NCBI GenBank assembly: GCA_001683735.1
Contig: LUGG01000027.1
Location: 62,001 to 126,000 of the forward strand
Source: Grifola frondosa
Lineage: Eukaryota > Basidiomycota > Agaricomycetes > Polyporales > Grifolaceae
Reading direction: 5' to 3'
DNA length: 64,000 nt
Of this stretch, positions 53,147 through 64,000 are shown in pieces; positions within the stretch are counted from its first letter, which is position 1, and each line of letters begins with the position of its first letter. The position numbers were made by a program, and so were the translations under genes. The notes below the pieces were generated by a model. It ran no database searches and was not told where the DNA came from. It worked only from the letters and a program-made list of their open reading frames with translations.

Positions 53147-54711
53147 ATGCCTAGCACTATCCTCCCTCCCGTTGCCCACTATGTCCCGGCTCCTCCAACA
53201 AAGGAGAATCGTAAGCGATCCACTATGTCGTCTTGATGTGCGGCTCGTTTGATCTATCCTTCCCAGTCGATTATGCCGACCTTGCCATCGTCGACCTGTC
53301 CAAGGCACAGACTGCCGCAGGCCGAGCTGAACTCGCTGCACAAGTCAAGGAGGCTATGAGTGGGCAAGGCTTCTTCTACGTTGTCAACCACGGGTATACC
53401 CAAGCTCAGGTATACGATGTGAAAATGACTGCATTGAATCTTCCTTGACGCTCTGTTGTCAGACCGAGCGCATGGTCGACATTGCTGATATTCCATTTAC
53501 GCTCGTCGATGACGAAGAGAAGCGGCGCTTTGCACCTGACATCAAGAAGCTCGGTTCGTATCAAGGATACAAATTGCGACAGTACTGGGTGAGTCATTGT
53601 CGCTGTGAAAGCATTGATGTTCCTGACAAGGGCGAAATAGCACATCGATGCGGGCGTCCGCGACCAAATTGAACATTACAACAGTCGGTTACTCCAATTA
53701 TCTGATGTCAGCTGAGAATGCCTAACTTTTCGTCAGTCAACCACGACATTACTAGGAAACAGCATCCCAAGGCCCTTCAGCCAGTTTTACCTGAGATCGA
53801 CGCTTTCATAAGGCCAGCCACTTCAATGTTCTTCATCCTATCTTGAGGTAATTGCAACCTGCATATATGTGTTCTCTTCTAACTCAGAATAGGCTCTTTG
53901 CTCTCGGGCTCGAGCTTCCGGAAGACACCTTCGTCAATAACCATAACTTCGATGCTGTGGGCGAAACCTGGGGTGCGAAACTTCATTTCTTGGTTGTCTA
54001 TTCCACAGTTTAAGCACGTATTCGCCTATAGCTCGATTCATGAAATAGTAAGTAGATTGCAATCTTTTTGGCCTTTCCACTTTTAAGCTCATTTGTCATG
54101 ATGAAGCTATCCACGCTCTGAAGAAGATGAAGTCAAAACGAAGAACGTCTGGCTCAAGGGCCATACAGGTCTGATATCTCATACCTTCATTCTTCTCGTG
54201 TTCAATATCAATTTCCAGATACTGGCAGCATCTCCATACTCTGGAGTCAGCCTGTAGCTGCGCTACAGATTCTTTCTCCAGATGGTAAATGGCGCTGGGT
54301 CAGACACATTGATAACGCATTGGTTGGTCCGCTGTTCAGAGCGAAGACACTCGCTCACCTCATATTTCAGGTCGTTAACGCCGGCGACACCATGGAGTGT
54401 TGGTCTGGAAGCTTTTACAAGGCGACCATCCACCGCGTCGTGCAGCCGCCCGCAGACCAGGCGGGTATGCGCGTCTTGGCCTTTTCTACTTTACCATGCC
54501 AGACGACGACGTGAAAATCGCTCCCATGACTGATAGCCCGGTGGTGCAGAAGCACGGCATCGTCGGCAGATTCACGAATAAAGACATCATGACAATGGAG
54601 CAGTGGCGAAAGGCGAGGATCAGTGCTTATGGGCAGTCGCAGCTGCAGAAGAAAGAAAACGGGACCGAGGAAGAAGTCATCAACGGAATAGTGGTGAAGC
54701 ACTACAATTGA
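53147..54711 (+). CDS. 2-oxoglutarate/Fe(II)-dependent oxygenase (isopenicillin N synthase-like)
   Basis: Soluble non-heme iron oxygenase. The start MPSTILPPVAHYVPAPPTKE leads through an intron to LDYADLAIVDLSKAQTAAGR and AMSGQGFFYVVNHGYTQAQ (DIOX_N part). Then come DDEEKRRFAPDIKKLGSYQG, VRDQIEHYN, ALGLELPEDTF, FMKYYPRSEEDEV and KNVWLKGHTDTGSISILWSQ, where His and Asp are iron ligands. NAGDTMECWSGSFYKATIHR with VV supplies the third His ligand; MPDDDVKIAPMTDSPVVQKH and the end GIVVKHYN follow. The frame breaks once, at the GGG run 54463-54465, where an extra G gives AGYARLGLFYFTMPDDD and restores the family reading. About 360 residues. Such enzymes hydroxylate or desaturate small molecules; the substrate is unknown. 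Confidence 0.83.
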
Positions 54712-55089
54712 TCGGGCGATGCGCAACGTTCCAGCTTTTCTATGCAGATCTTCAGTCTGAGTCAAATTCTTTTAGCTCATAAGCCGCGTTCTGTGACACA
54801 TTCCATCTATGTACTTACTAGTTGTGCCATGATTTTGGGAAATGGCCTTTCGTGATCGTACGGCGTACTCCACTGCGTTGACGGAATACTAAGTGACAAA
54901 ATTGGCGTCACTTTGATGCGAACAAAATGGGCCACTCAAGTTTGTCTTGTGAAGGTTCGCTGTCTGAGTGTTCTATAGCTGCCGTGCTCTCTTACCTGCA
55001 ACAGTACGATAGGACAATATATTGAGGTATAAACCTGAGTTCAACTAGTCTGCTTCAACTTTGGGGGTAGTACGCGATATCTGAGCTTG
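54712..55089. other. Intergenic before truncated carboxylesterase
   Basis: No 5' exons of a carboxylesterase (signal peptide, GESAG) can be found here, which supports calling the downstream copy truncated. Confidence 0.5.
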
Positions 55090-55992
55090 TCAGCGCAGTT
55101 TGATCTCCGAAAGCGCGTCCTAGATCTATTCAACGACCCGCAGCTGTTACTTGCTGAAGGAAGTATTGCAAATATTCCGTTCATAGCTGGTACAGTTCAT
55201 CACAAAACATTGTCTGCTCTATTTTCACTAAACGATTTCTAGGCGATACTAGGGACGAGGGAACATTTTCTCGTTGGCAAACCTTAACGTAACGTGCGCC
55301 TGTTCTTTTATCTATTTTTAACGTCGCTCAATCAATGCGCTTTCAAGTACGGATGAAGAGTTCGAAGTCTATATCCAACAGGTCTACTACGCGGACACAT
55401 CGCTCGCAGCTCTCGCTCCGTTGTTTGAGGCGTACCCATCAGATCCTGCAGTAGGCTCGCCATATGGCATGGGCAACGCCTCTGCATTCACGCCGGAATA
55501 TAAGAGGATGGCGTCGCTACAGGGTGACCTATTTTCCCAGGTCCTCGTCGGTTCCTCCTCGATCAACGATCGGCGAAGCAACCAACGTGGTCATTCAGTA
55601 CGCCATATTTTCGTGGTGGAGGCCTAAACTCGCTCTGACATTACATCGGTTTACAGTCAGTGATAGGAATGTTAGCGCCGGTTTGGGTGCAGTGAGTAGT
55701 GGTCCTGCTATTGTCTGGATTGTGAAATTGATACATTCGCTGCTTGTAGCCTCATTCGTCCGATTTACTGAACGCGTTCACTGGCGGTGACATGGCCGAT
55801 TACATCGTTCGGTTTGTTGCCACCCTCGATCCGAACGGCGACGGAACTCTATACTGGCCACAGTACGACAGTGACCAGCGTCAGGTTTTGACATTCCTCG
55901 ACGGAGATCCCGCACTGAATATCAGCACTGATAAGGAAAGAATGGTGGGGACGCGGCTGCTGACCAGGTTGAGCCTTGCCGACCCGATCTGA
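55090..55992 (+). pseudogene. 5'-truncated carboxylesterase
   Basis: Only the C-terminal half is present: PQLLLAEGSIANIPFIAG, intron, GDTRDEGT (catalytic acid), then SSTDEEFEVYIQQVYYADTS and LFEAYPSDPAVGSPYGMGNA. ASAFTPEYKRMASLQGDLF follows, then the APRRFLLDQRSAKQPTWSFS part, and after an intron PHSSDLLNAFTGGDMADYIV (catalytic His) with TLDPNGDGTLYWPQYD and the stop at 55992. Two one-base gaps (near 55270 and 55541) break the frame. No signal peptide or nucleophile is found upstream. It is complementary to the minus-strand pseudogene at 47.8-49.9 kb, which lacks the 3' end, although they are in opposite orientation and 5 kb apart. Confidence 0.78.
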
Positions 55993-57150
55993 ATTGTGCT
56001 ATGGCTCCTCTCTTTAAATTTTCGGTCCCTTTATTTCTAACCCCTCCGTTCCTTACATTTAGTACAATCTTGCTACGGCAGAACAGTCTTCAGTATCGTC
56101 TGTTCCACTGAGGTCCACGTATTATTCCGCGCCACTTGCAGCAGATCGGTTTGCACCTCTACCTTTCCGACGGCACGGAGGTCATACCCCCACGTAGTAT
56201 CCATTGGACAGCTGCTAACCACGAAGCAGATGTGTATAGCAATGCAGATTCGTGGTTCTTCGTGGTTCTCACCTTTGTCGCGCTTTTTCATGCGAACGGT
56301 TTGCGCTTTCTACTAGGCCGTGACAAGGCTATACCTTGTGACATGACCATAGTCACGCAATTTGGAGCAGTCCATGAAGGAAGCCATGTCAAAACGATAC
56401 ATCATGCATCATAAAGGCCAGAAGTTTGACCAGATATTCCCACCAGGTGAATGTCCGCAGCTGATGTGTTTACATTGTCTGATCATCGAAAGGCTGGGAA
56501 TGGGCATGCTCAAGCCGGTGTATTTCACAGCCTGCAACATATGTGAGACCGAGGAAGAACAAGTAAGTTTATTGAGCCATGACATTGTCAGGTTCGTGAT
56601 GTTCCACTGATATGATGCCATTTTTAGGACAATAGATCAGGGCATATGCCTCCACGGGCTGTTCATTCAGTGGCTTGCACGCCAACTCTTTCTACCGGGG
56701 GACGACTTTCCTGAATGGTTAGTTCGAACATTAGCACCCTTAAGGATTGACATATCACAGGTAACCAAAAGTTGCAGCTTTTCTACCCAAGTCAGTTGAG
56801 TATAGGTCAGGAGCCATTTCTGAATCGAGCGTCTGTCAAGCTGATTTTCCAGAAATGAGAAGACTTCTATCAAGTCGAGATGGTAGCTCTCCGCTCAATG
56901 TCCGGGGTGCGACACGGTATCCAACGATGTAACGTTTGCTGGAGACTTCGGTAATCCTTGGCACTTCTAGCCATTGAGACGTGGCGAGCGTGAGATTTGT
57001 GTCAGTCAGCTGATTATCATCCACACCTTCGCGAAGTTTCTATAAATATGGGAGGCTATACTGTCTGCTTCTTGTCTGTACAGCGGCACAACGATTTATG
57101 TAGAAGTCGCCGCTCATGATCCAGTCTGCGTCTTCGCACATTTCAACCTC
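55993..57150. other. Intergenic with one possible P450 scrap
   Basis: Plus-strand 56136-56260 reads GLHLYLSDGTEVIPPRSIHW and HEADVYSNADSW, a pattern like the SDGT-x-IPxG and D-x-YPNAD segments that precede the heme loop in fungal P450s. No heme-binding motif follows, and the rest is non-coding. At best a small decayed fragment. Confidence 0.3.
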
Positions 57151-58438
57151 ATGTCCGCTGCTACACCTGCCGCTCCTCAGGCTCCGGTAGATCTCCAAGC
57201 AAACCGATTTACCATTGTCGGTTTCTGTTTAGAGTTCTTTGGATATGGTCAGTCTATACTAGAGAAATTGTCCATGGTGCAAATCACTGACCATGGTTCC
57301 ATTCAGGGATCTCCTTCACGCTCTTTATCCAATGTTTCCGCGCGCTCCTTCCGCGCTTCAGACGAAACAGGCTTAGCACCGTTCTGATGGGATACATATG
57401 GATCATGTTCGTCCTCAGCTCTCTCGCTAGCGCTTTGCAAATTAAGGGCCTAGAGATTGCTGTAACTACATTCTGGGGATATGGTGGGGGCATACATGAC
57501 GCTCTCATCCCTTTGAGCATCACCTGGGAGCTCAGAGCTTCTCAGGTTATGTACATTGTCAGCAGCTGGTTCCAGGATGCGCTGTTGGTAAGGTTTTTAA
57601 TGGCAATTTGAAATGTTAGTTGATCATTCCCGCAAGCTCTACCGCTTTTGGGTGATCTACAATGCTAATTATCTCGCCGTCGCTCTGCCGACTTTGATGT
57701 TAATGGCAACCATCAGTAAATTTTGAACAATTTCAGACGCGTTATGAGTTTACACTGATTTACAACTTGCCCTGTAGTTGTATCTTGTTTCTTCATGGAC
57801 GCGTTCTTGCAACCGGAAACCGGATTTTGGGCCAGGAAAAGCATTAACATTGGAATCCCATATACGTCGATTACGATGGCCTTCAACGTGCTCGTCACAG
57901 TCATGATTGTCCTCCGTCTTGCTATTATGCGTGCGCGTATCCGCAAGGTGCTCGGGCCCGCCGCTGCTACGCCTTACATTTCCATTATCGCGATGCTCGT
58001 CGAGTCTGCGTTTATGTATTCGGCATTGGGCATCGTCGTTTCTGTGACATACGGAATGGGAAGTGTGATCGAGTCCCTTTTCCTCGACCTGTTTGGTCAG
58101 ATGACGGTGCGTTCGCGATGTCTACTTCAAGGCGCACTGCATGCACTGATTCAGATGCCATGTGCCATGTGTTACAGTCCATCGCACCATTCATGATCAT
58201 CCTCCGTGTGGCCAACGGACGTGCGTATTCCAAGGAAACTGCAGCGGCAGTGACTGCCAGCATGCAGTTCGCTAGCACTAATTCGGGAGCGCCATTTGAT
58301 AGCACCACTGCCTCAAGTGGGAAATCTGGGGTACCTGTCACTCTGGGCGATCCGTCAGGGTCAGCCTCCGAGCTATCGGACTTCGCAGCGAGGAGGAACT
58401 TCCGCGGGAAGGCGGATGATAGCTTCATGTACGCATGA
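57151..58438 (+). CDS. Polytopic membrane protein of unnamed basidiomycete family
   Basis: The ATG at 57151 gives MSAATPAAPQAPVDLQANRF, then TIVGFCLEFFGYG, intron, ISFTLFIQCFRALLPRFRRN, and several hydrophobic stretches: MGYIWIMFVLSSLASALQIK, YRFWVIYNANYLAVALPTLM, MAFNVLVTVMIVLRLAIMRA, ISIIAMLVESAFMYSALGIV and SIAPFMIILRVANGRAYSKE. I count about seven likely membrane helices. A Ser/Thr-rich cytosolic tail ends DDSFMYA. Five exons join through GT..AG introns with no frameshift, about 345 residues. Similar unnamed proteins are common in Agaricomycetes. A receptor-like role is possible from topology only. Confidence 0.78.
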
Positions 58439-59414
58439 TCACGGGTTTGAGACGCTGCGGACGGATCGCAATAAATTATCGACGTTCCAATACAACAATC
58501 TATATCGATGTTATGAACCTAGTATAGGAAGTACTTTCCTGTGCTATTACTCTTAATGTCTGAGTGGCTTTAGGGCTCCTCCGCATTCCTTTCTGGAAGT
58601 TATCTCATTCATTTTCCCGTAAGGATCGAGAAGAATGAACATGGCAGTGGCGAAATTGCCTGGCTACGGTCTTGTCTTGACTAACTTGTTCAAAGTCCAG
58701 CCAGGCCAGCCGCAGGGTGTTCATGTGTGCATAGCGCGAAAGTCATGTCTGACCTCAGGCTCGAACATACACATTGATTGTCTTACACAAGACGGTATAT
58801 ATGCGTTGTAGGTCCTTTCAAGTCCGGAGGGTCTAGTTTCCTCGTGGTACGGCAGACACTGACTTCGTTCTTCGAGGGTTGCCAAATATAGTCAAACAAG
58901 ACATTTACTGTACCAACGCTCATCTTGACTTGACGCCCAAGCGCTCATGGGTAGCACCTGTTTCTCATATTGACTTCTGTATGCTGATACATATATGATC
59001 CGTTGCACACGGAAAACGTTTGTCAGTCCTTCCGCGCATAGCAAGACATATATATGATCATAATACTCAGAAAAGTACAGCGATCATTTCGGAGCGGCGC
59101 AGTCACCTGCATGCGCTATCATTCAACCTCTAGATGAATTTTTGGTATTCCCTGAGCTCGGTGAGTAAAGTTCTGTCTCAGTGGTATATTGCCTCCGCGG
59201 AGATCAATGTTCTTTATCTGTTTTTGTACGAACTCTAGCTATTGTAATTTTGGAAGATCCCTTCACTCGGGATGTTACTGTCTTACGAGGGGCATATCAA
59301 GACGGCGACTTGTTGGGATCCGCGTGCCACACTTTGACTTTGAGTTCACATATATTCCCCCCTTCACATAAATAGGCTACAACCGCTCGACCAAGGTACT
59401 GCCCTCCTCCATCG
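58439..59414. other. Intergenic upstream of P450
   Basis: No gene is seen; it contains the P450 promoter. A GTTGCCAAATATA motif near 58878 resembles the start of the dispersed repeat at 38968 and 47681 but diverges quickly. Confidence 0.45.
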
Positions 59415-61484
59415 ATGACACTCATCAGTATCCACGACGGCGCTCTTATCCCTCTCGCAGGCCTCCTCTTCCTTTTCATTTGCAAATATGCCAAATACAG
59501 AGCCTCACACAGTCTACCTTTGCCTCCAGGTCCGAAGTCTCTCCCGATTATCGGCAATGCGCTTGATTTCCCCAAAGAAAAACAATGGGAGACATATCGA
59601 AGATTCTCTCAGATCTACGGTGCGTTTTACAACATATTTTAAATTCGAGTACGTGCTCAATCCAGGACTCCAGGCGATGTCCTGCATCTAAACGTCCTTG
59701 GGCAATCCATCATCGTTCTTGGATCGGCTGAAGCTGCAGCCGAACTACTCGACAAACGATCTGCGATCTACTCTGACAGGGGACAATCCGTGATGGCCTC
59801 ATTGTATGTCTCGGACATTTTTTGAATTATATCTGCGCAGTTGACATGGAAACTAACATTTCATGTAGGACCGGATGGACTTGGCTTGTCGGCGCACTAC
59901 CGTACGGCCAACAGTGGCGACGCATGAGGCAGATACTTCATCGCTACTTCGGTCAGGGCGCGATAGGCAGCCACAGAAGTGTCCACCTTAGCGAAACTCG
60001 CCGGCTACTTCGGAGTTTCTTGAATGACCAAGATCAATTTGTCCGGCATATCCGCTTGTAAGTACCTCCTATCTCCTTTTTATGCCGTAGTACTCAATTT
60101 CCCCGCAGCGCATTTGGGGCGATTATGATGAGGATCGCTTACGGTATTGAATTGGCCGACGGCGACCACACATATCCGGACATCGCTGACAAGGCGATGG
60201 CGAGCTTCTCGCAGGCATTCATGCCTGGAGCATTCCTGGTTGAGTCCATTCCTGTTTTGCAATACGTTCCAAGATGGTTCCCTGGTGCAAGCTTTCGGCG
60301 CAAGGCGGTGTTGTGGAGCGCAGACGCCAAGGCACTCCGGCACGTGTTGTTCGCTAATGTGCAACAATTATTCGTGAGTCTTTTATGCATCTTGTACATT
60401 GCTACTGAAACGATATATTTGTATATCTAGAATTCTGGTGCAACGAACATTTATCCATCAATTACGAGCGAACTACTCGACAAAGCTTCACGCCTCAGCT
60501 ACGACGAAGCTGCTGAAGAGGAAGCACTTGCGAGGGATACGATGGCGTCTGCGTACGCAGGTGAGAATATATGTTAACGGTCGATATCCGTGACTGAGAT
60601 CCTTCACGCTTTTACCAGCCGGTGCTGACACTGTGAGTCTTTATACACCCATTTCGGAGGTGCTATGATGCTAACTTCTCTTCTCTAGACATTCTCCACA
60701 ATACAATGGTTGCTGCTCGCCATGGCTTTGTATCCCGAAGTACAGAAGAAAGCGCAGGCTGAGCTGGACGCCGTTGTCGGCTTAAGACGTCTTCCTGATT
60801 TCAACGACCGCAATTCACTGCCGTATATCAATGCTGTCATGTTGGAGTGCCTTCGCTGGCAACCCGTCGGCCCACTCGGCTTGATTCATTCCTGCTTGGA
60901 AGACGACGAATACAAAGGCTACCACATCCCGAAGGGGGCGCTGATTATACCTAATATTTGGTTCGTCTCACTGCGTTATTGTCCAGATTGATAGACTCGC
61001 CGAGCAAGTGCAGGGCATATACGCGGGATCCGAACATGTATCCAGAGCCTGAAAAGTTCAATCCTGAGCGTTTCCTCAAGAGCGGAAAACTTGATCCCGA
61101 TGCGAAGGATCCTAGGACATTCGTTTTCGGCTTTGGAAGAAGGTACGTTCGAGATAAAGCTTCTATGTCGACGTTGCGTAATGACGCTAACCATGACAGA
61201 ATATGCCCCGGTCGCCATATGGCAGATAGCTCGCTCTTCATCCTCACAGCTTCGGTGTTGTGCACATTCGACATCAGTGCTCCTTGTGATCATACGGGAA
61301 ACCCAGTGAGTCTCAAACCGGAAATGACTTCTGGCATTATAGGGTGCGTATATTCCTGAACCAAGTCATTGTCGATTTTAACATGTAATATTCGTGCTAT
61401 AGGTATCCAGCGCCGTTCCAATTATCTCTCGAGCCTCGTTCGCCATCCGCTGAGGCATTGATACGTTCATCCGAGGACTCGTAG
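59415..61484 (+). CDS. Cytochrome P450 monooxygenase
   Basis: Membrane-anchored fungal P450. The start MTLISIHDGALIPLAGLLFL gives an N-terminal anchor, then the Pro-rich hinge LPPGPKSLPIIGNALDFPKE and WRRMRQILHRYFGQGAIGSH (helix C). The I-helix motif AGADTTFSTIQWLLLAMALY is split by an intron. The K-helix ExxR lies in MLECLRWQPVGPLG; PEPEKFNPERFLKSG follows; the heme loop FGFGRRICPGRHMADSSLFI carries the axial Cys. It ends LEPRSPSAEALIRSSEDS. About nine introns, all joined in frame; one donor is the less common GTTCGT (near 60960). The length of about 510 residues is normal. The overall pattern is like basidiomycete P450s annotated as O-methylsterigmatocystin oxidoreductase-like, an automatic label that does not prove a substrate. 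Confidence 0.92.
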
Positions 61485-62061
61485 AAGGGTCTCATGGCTA
61501 TCAGTGACGCCGCTCTTCGTGAGGAAATTGTGTCGTGCTCTGTGTACTATGTAAAACATCATGTCGTAGTATTCTACAGTCGCCTCCGAATGATATGTAT
61601 CAGTACCCTGGTAGCGATTTGTATTGTTGCCTGAATATGCGATCGCATGCCTCTGGCTTCAAACTTCAGCCTCCCGTCATACAACGTCGAAACTCTATTA
61701 ATTGAATTTATCTCTACATTTACGACGTATTGGTACTGTAGGGGGTATTACGAGGGAGTACAGACTACCTACGATAAATAACACAGACCTGCAGAGTACT
61801 CATGAAGACTCTCTTCGCGCCGTCGAGATATAACGTAGTCATAAGAATACAGAATTGGCCAATACATCAATTTTGAGGAGCCACACTGCACAGTTTATTT
61901 TCTACCTTGCCTCGCTCAACCGTTCTTTCCACCCCGGACACTACGGTTTCAGGTGGGACTACAAGTACAGAGTTATTTATTCTTGTAAACACGAGTTTGT
62001 AATAGACGTTGCGCAAGCTGTAATTGATTTCAGGCGTTAGACCATGCGCCATGAAACAGAA
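61485..62061. other. Intergenic between convergent P450 and TRM82
   Basis: This holds the two 3' ends. The part at about 61880-62050 is the source sequence for the 3' untranslated portion of the fragment at 34.8-34.96 kb. Confidence 0.55.
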
Positions 62062-64000
62062 TCACGACGGCTCCATAGCCGTATCCACTGGACCACAGGC
62101 CTGCGTCGTACTACCCTCACCATTCTCCGATTCTGACCTGGCTTTCTTGCTCTCCCTCTCGTCTGCGTCGTTATCACGCCCTTTTTCAGCTGTTTCCTCC
62201 CGAGCCTGCTCCTGTATCTTCGCCAGCAGAGCCTTCTTTTTTCGAAGGCGGGCGAGCTCGCGCTGCGTGAGTTCCTTGCCTTCTTCACTCTCGGCCGCAA
62301 TGTCGGACAGCGTGTCCCGGACGAGCGCGTCGTGCTCGGAGTCGACATTCTTCGGCATTGACGACAGCGCGGAATAGATGTCGAGCACCTTTAGATCAGC
62401 TGAGGTGGCTGAGAATATTATTGCGTCATTGAAGGATGCAGAAGCCGGAAAGATACAGCCGTACCTGGAATAATGCATTTTGAATTGAGTGACGTGAGCA
62501 GAACGGGGTTTTCGACGTTCGGTATTTCTGCAAGCTAGGGAAACATATCTTGAATGAGAAGCGTTGGATAAACCTGTAGTGAAGACATACCGTCCCGTTC
62601 GTCCAGAAGAGGATTTTTACTGATGGCGTCTCGACAGCTAAGTTGGTTGCGCTATGTTGCAAATCGGTCCATTCTGAATCAAGCGATACCCAGATCCGAC
62701 CATTCGTCTCGATTGTAAAGTCGATGACGGGTTTTCCGAGGTCCAAGGCATGCACTGTCGGCTGAGTTGAGCTGTTATTTTCTGGCAGAGCACAGTAGAA
62801 TATTGCAGTAGCACTGTGAATATTTTCAGACATATCAGCACATGTATGAACATGACGTGACTTACCCGATGGCGCTGAACATAAGGAAACGTCCTTGGCC
62901 ACTAATATCCACCGAATCAATTTTATGTAAGACCAAGACGATGCGGTCAAGCTCTTCCTGCGACCGGTTTTCGCCGGGCGCTGCCTCAGACATTACCACG
63001 TCTTCGCCCTTGACGCAAGCATCATCATGACTTTCGTGCACCCCTTCCACAGCTTTCTCCTCCTCCTCGTCCTGATCCTTATTGTTCCCCTTGCCCTTCC
63101 GCCTTCGCCTCCCCTTGCCTTTGCCTTTCTTTTGTGCCCCTCCCTCTACTCCCTCCTCATCCTCGCCGTCACCATCATGCCTACCCCACTTGCCTTTCGA
63201 CGGCCGCACCTTGATATACGGCTCGACAGCATCCAGTATGCGCACTTCGCCAAGCAACGCACCGGACATCCAATCCCAAACTTTGACCATTGGGTCACCG
63301 CCGCCTGATACTAGCGTAGCAGGCGCAAACGCGGGGACATGGATAGCTGAGACAAATCTACGATGCAAAAGGCCGTTAATGTTGATAACAACTGCCAATC
63401 GGGATTGGAAATACTTCTCATGTCCGAGACAGTATCGTTCGATGTTGTAACCCTGTGGGTACCAGCTCACGCGGATGTGCTCGTCGCGGTCCGCAGAGAT
63501 GATGTACCGTTCGTCAGCACTCAGGAGAAAGGAGGTCAGCAGTGAGGTGTGACCGAGAATCAGCGTGCCATTGGAGGGGTTCTCGTGTGAGGTGAGGGCA
63601 CCGCGTTTTGATGCACCTGTCGTTGTGGATGTCGACGGTGCGGCGGGACCGGGATGGAGAGGATAGCTGGTATAATAGTCAACCCAAGGGACAAGCCACA
63701 GGTCTGTTCATGTCTAACCTGAATATGTCTCCAAATTTGTCCGCTACTAGAATCGTTTGTCCGTCCCGAGTGAACCTAATCTCCGTTGGCCTTTTGGGTA
63801 ACTCTCTGGATAAAAGCTCGTGAGCAGCACGTCTATCACCAGTCATCCAAGGCACACCTCTCGCTGAGGAGCTTCAACCCATCTATCTGCCACACCTTCA
63901 ATTTCTTGTCCTCTCCTGTGGTTATTGCATGTGTGGAAGAACCGTCGACCGCCGAGCAGCGAATAGGGCCGGACTTAAGCAACGCGTCTTTTTGTGAGCC
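62062..64000 (-). CDS. TRM82: TRM82/WDR4, tRNA m7G46 methyltransferase non-catalytic subunit (5' end outside window)
   Basis: WD40 protein that pairs with Trm8 to make 7-methylguanosine at position 46 of tRNAs, in the nucleus. From the right edge inward on the minus strand: KSGPIRCSAVDGSS, GEDKKLKVWQIDGLKLLSER, intron, ELPKRPTEIRFTRDGQTILV with ADKFGDIF. Then SHENPSNGTLILGHTSLLTS, ISADRDEHIRVSWYPQGYNI, LGHEKYF, RFVSAIHVPAFAPATLVSGG and GDPMVKVWDWMSGALLGEVR. A long Lys/Glu-rich insertion (near 63000-63200) is typical of fungal Trm82. The C-terminus, from DIYSALSSMPKNVDSEHDAL through KELTQRELARLRKKKAL, ends at 62062. No frameshift was seen. The start codon lies beyond 64000. Confidence 0.88.

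Noticed and set aside
56136..56414. Second cytochrome P450 gene
   Set aside because: Only a short SDGT/NAD-like patch is present; no heme loop, ExxR or I-helix was found on either side.

Overview
The window is nuclear DNA from a filamentous basidiomycete, most likely an Agaricomycete. Genes are split by many short introns of about 45-60 bases. It carries basidiomycete families (DUF6534-type membrane proteins, aspartic proteases with a hydrophobic tail, expanded type-B carboxylesterases, a fungal P450) beside conserved housekeeping genes. Gene models were spliced by eye from GT..AG junctions and family conservation, so outer ends are firmer than some internal junctions.

Left part (1-26,750): a DCR2-type phosphatase (-) faces mitochondrial ribosomal protein uL23m (+). 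They are followed by a secreted carboxylesterase (-), the Mis12-complex subunit NNF1 (+), a coiled-coil nuclear-type protein of unknown role (+), nucleoporin NUP85 (+), and a head-to-head histone H4/H3 pair sharing a short promoter. Two long stretches (about 12.4-17.7 kb and 20.5-25.4 kb) hold no gene I can support.

Middle part (27,100-35,000): a tandem segmental duplication. Unit A (27,100-30,502) and unit B (30,503-34,377) each hold a DUF6534-type membrane protein gene, a spacer, and the orphan 3' end of a carboxylesterase. Unit B also has an intron-containing tRNA-Asp, reduced to a stub in unit A, and a 313-bp insert bounded by a 10-bp direct repeat. That insert carries what looks like the first-exon end of a CRAL-TRIO gene. 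Directly after unit B lies a decayed copy of the 3' end of TRM82, whose real copy is at 62-64 kb.

Right part (35,000-64,000): an inverted pair of aspartic protease genes (39.5-41.6 kb, - ; 45.4-47.3 kb, +) surrounds a degenerate tandem repeat and a second tRNA-Asp. Then come a carboxylesterase pseudogene lacking its 3' end, a 2-oxoglutarate/Fe(II) oxygenase, a 5'-truncated carboxylesterase, a polytopic membrane protein, a complete cytochrome P450, and TRM82 running off the right edge. Carboxylesterase sequence occurs five times, only one copy being near complete.

Caution: several conserved genes (uL23m, NUP85, H4, both proteases, the oxygenase) each need one or more single-base additions, mostly at homopolymer runs, to read through. 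This looks more like consensus error than gene death, so single frameshifts here should not be taken alone as evidence of a pseudogene.
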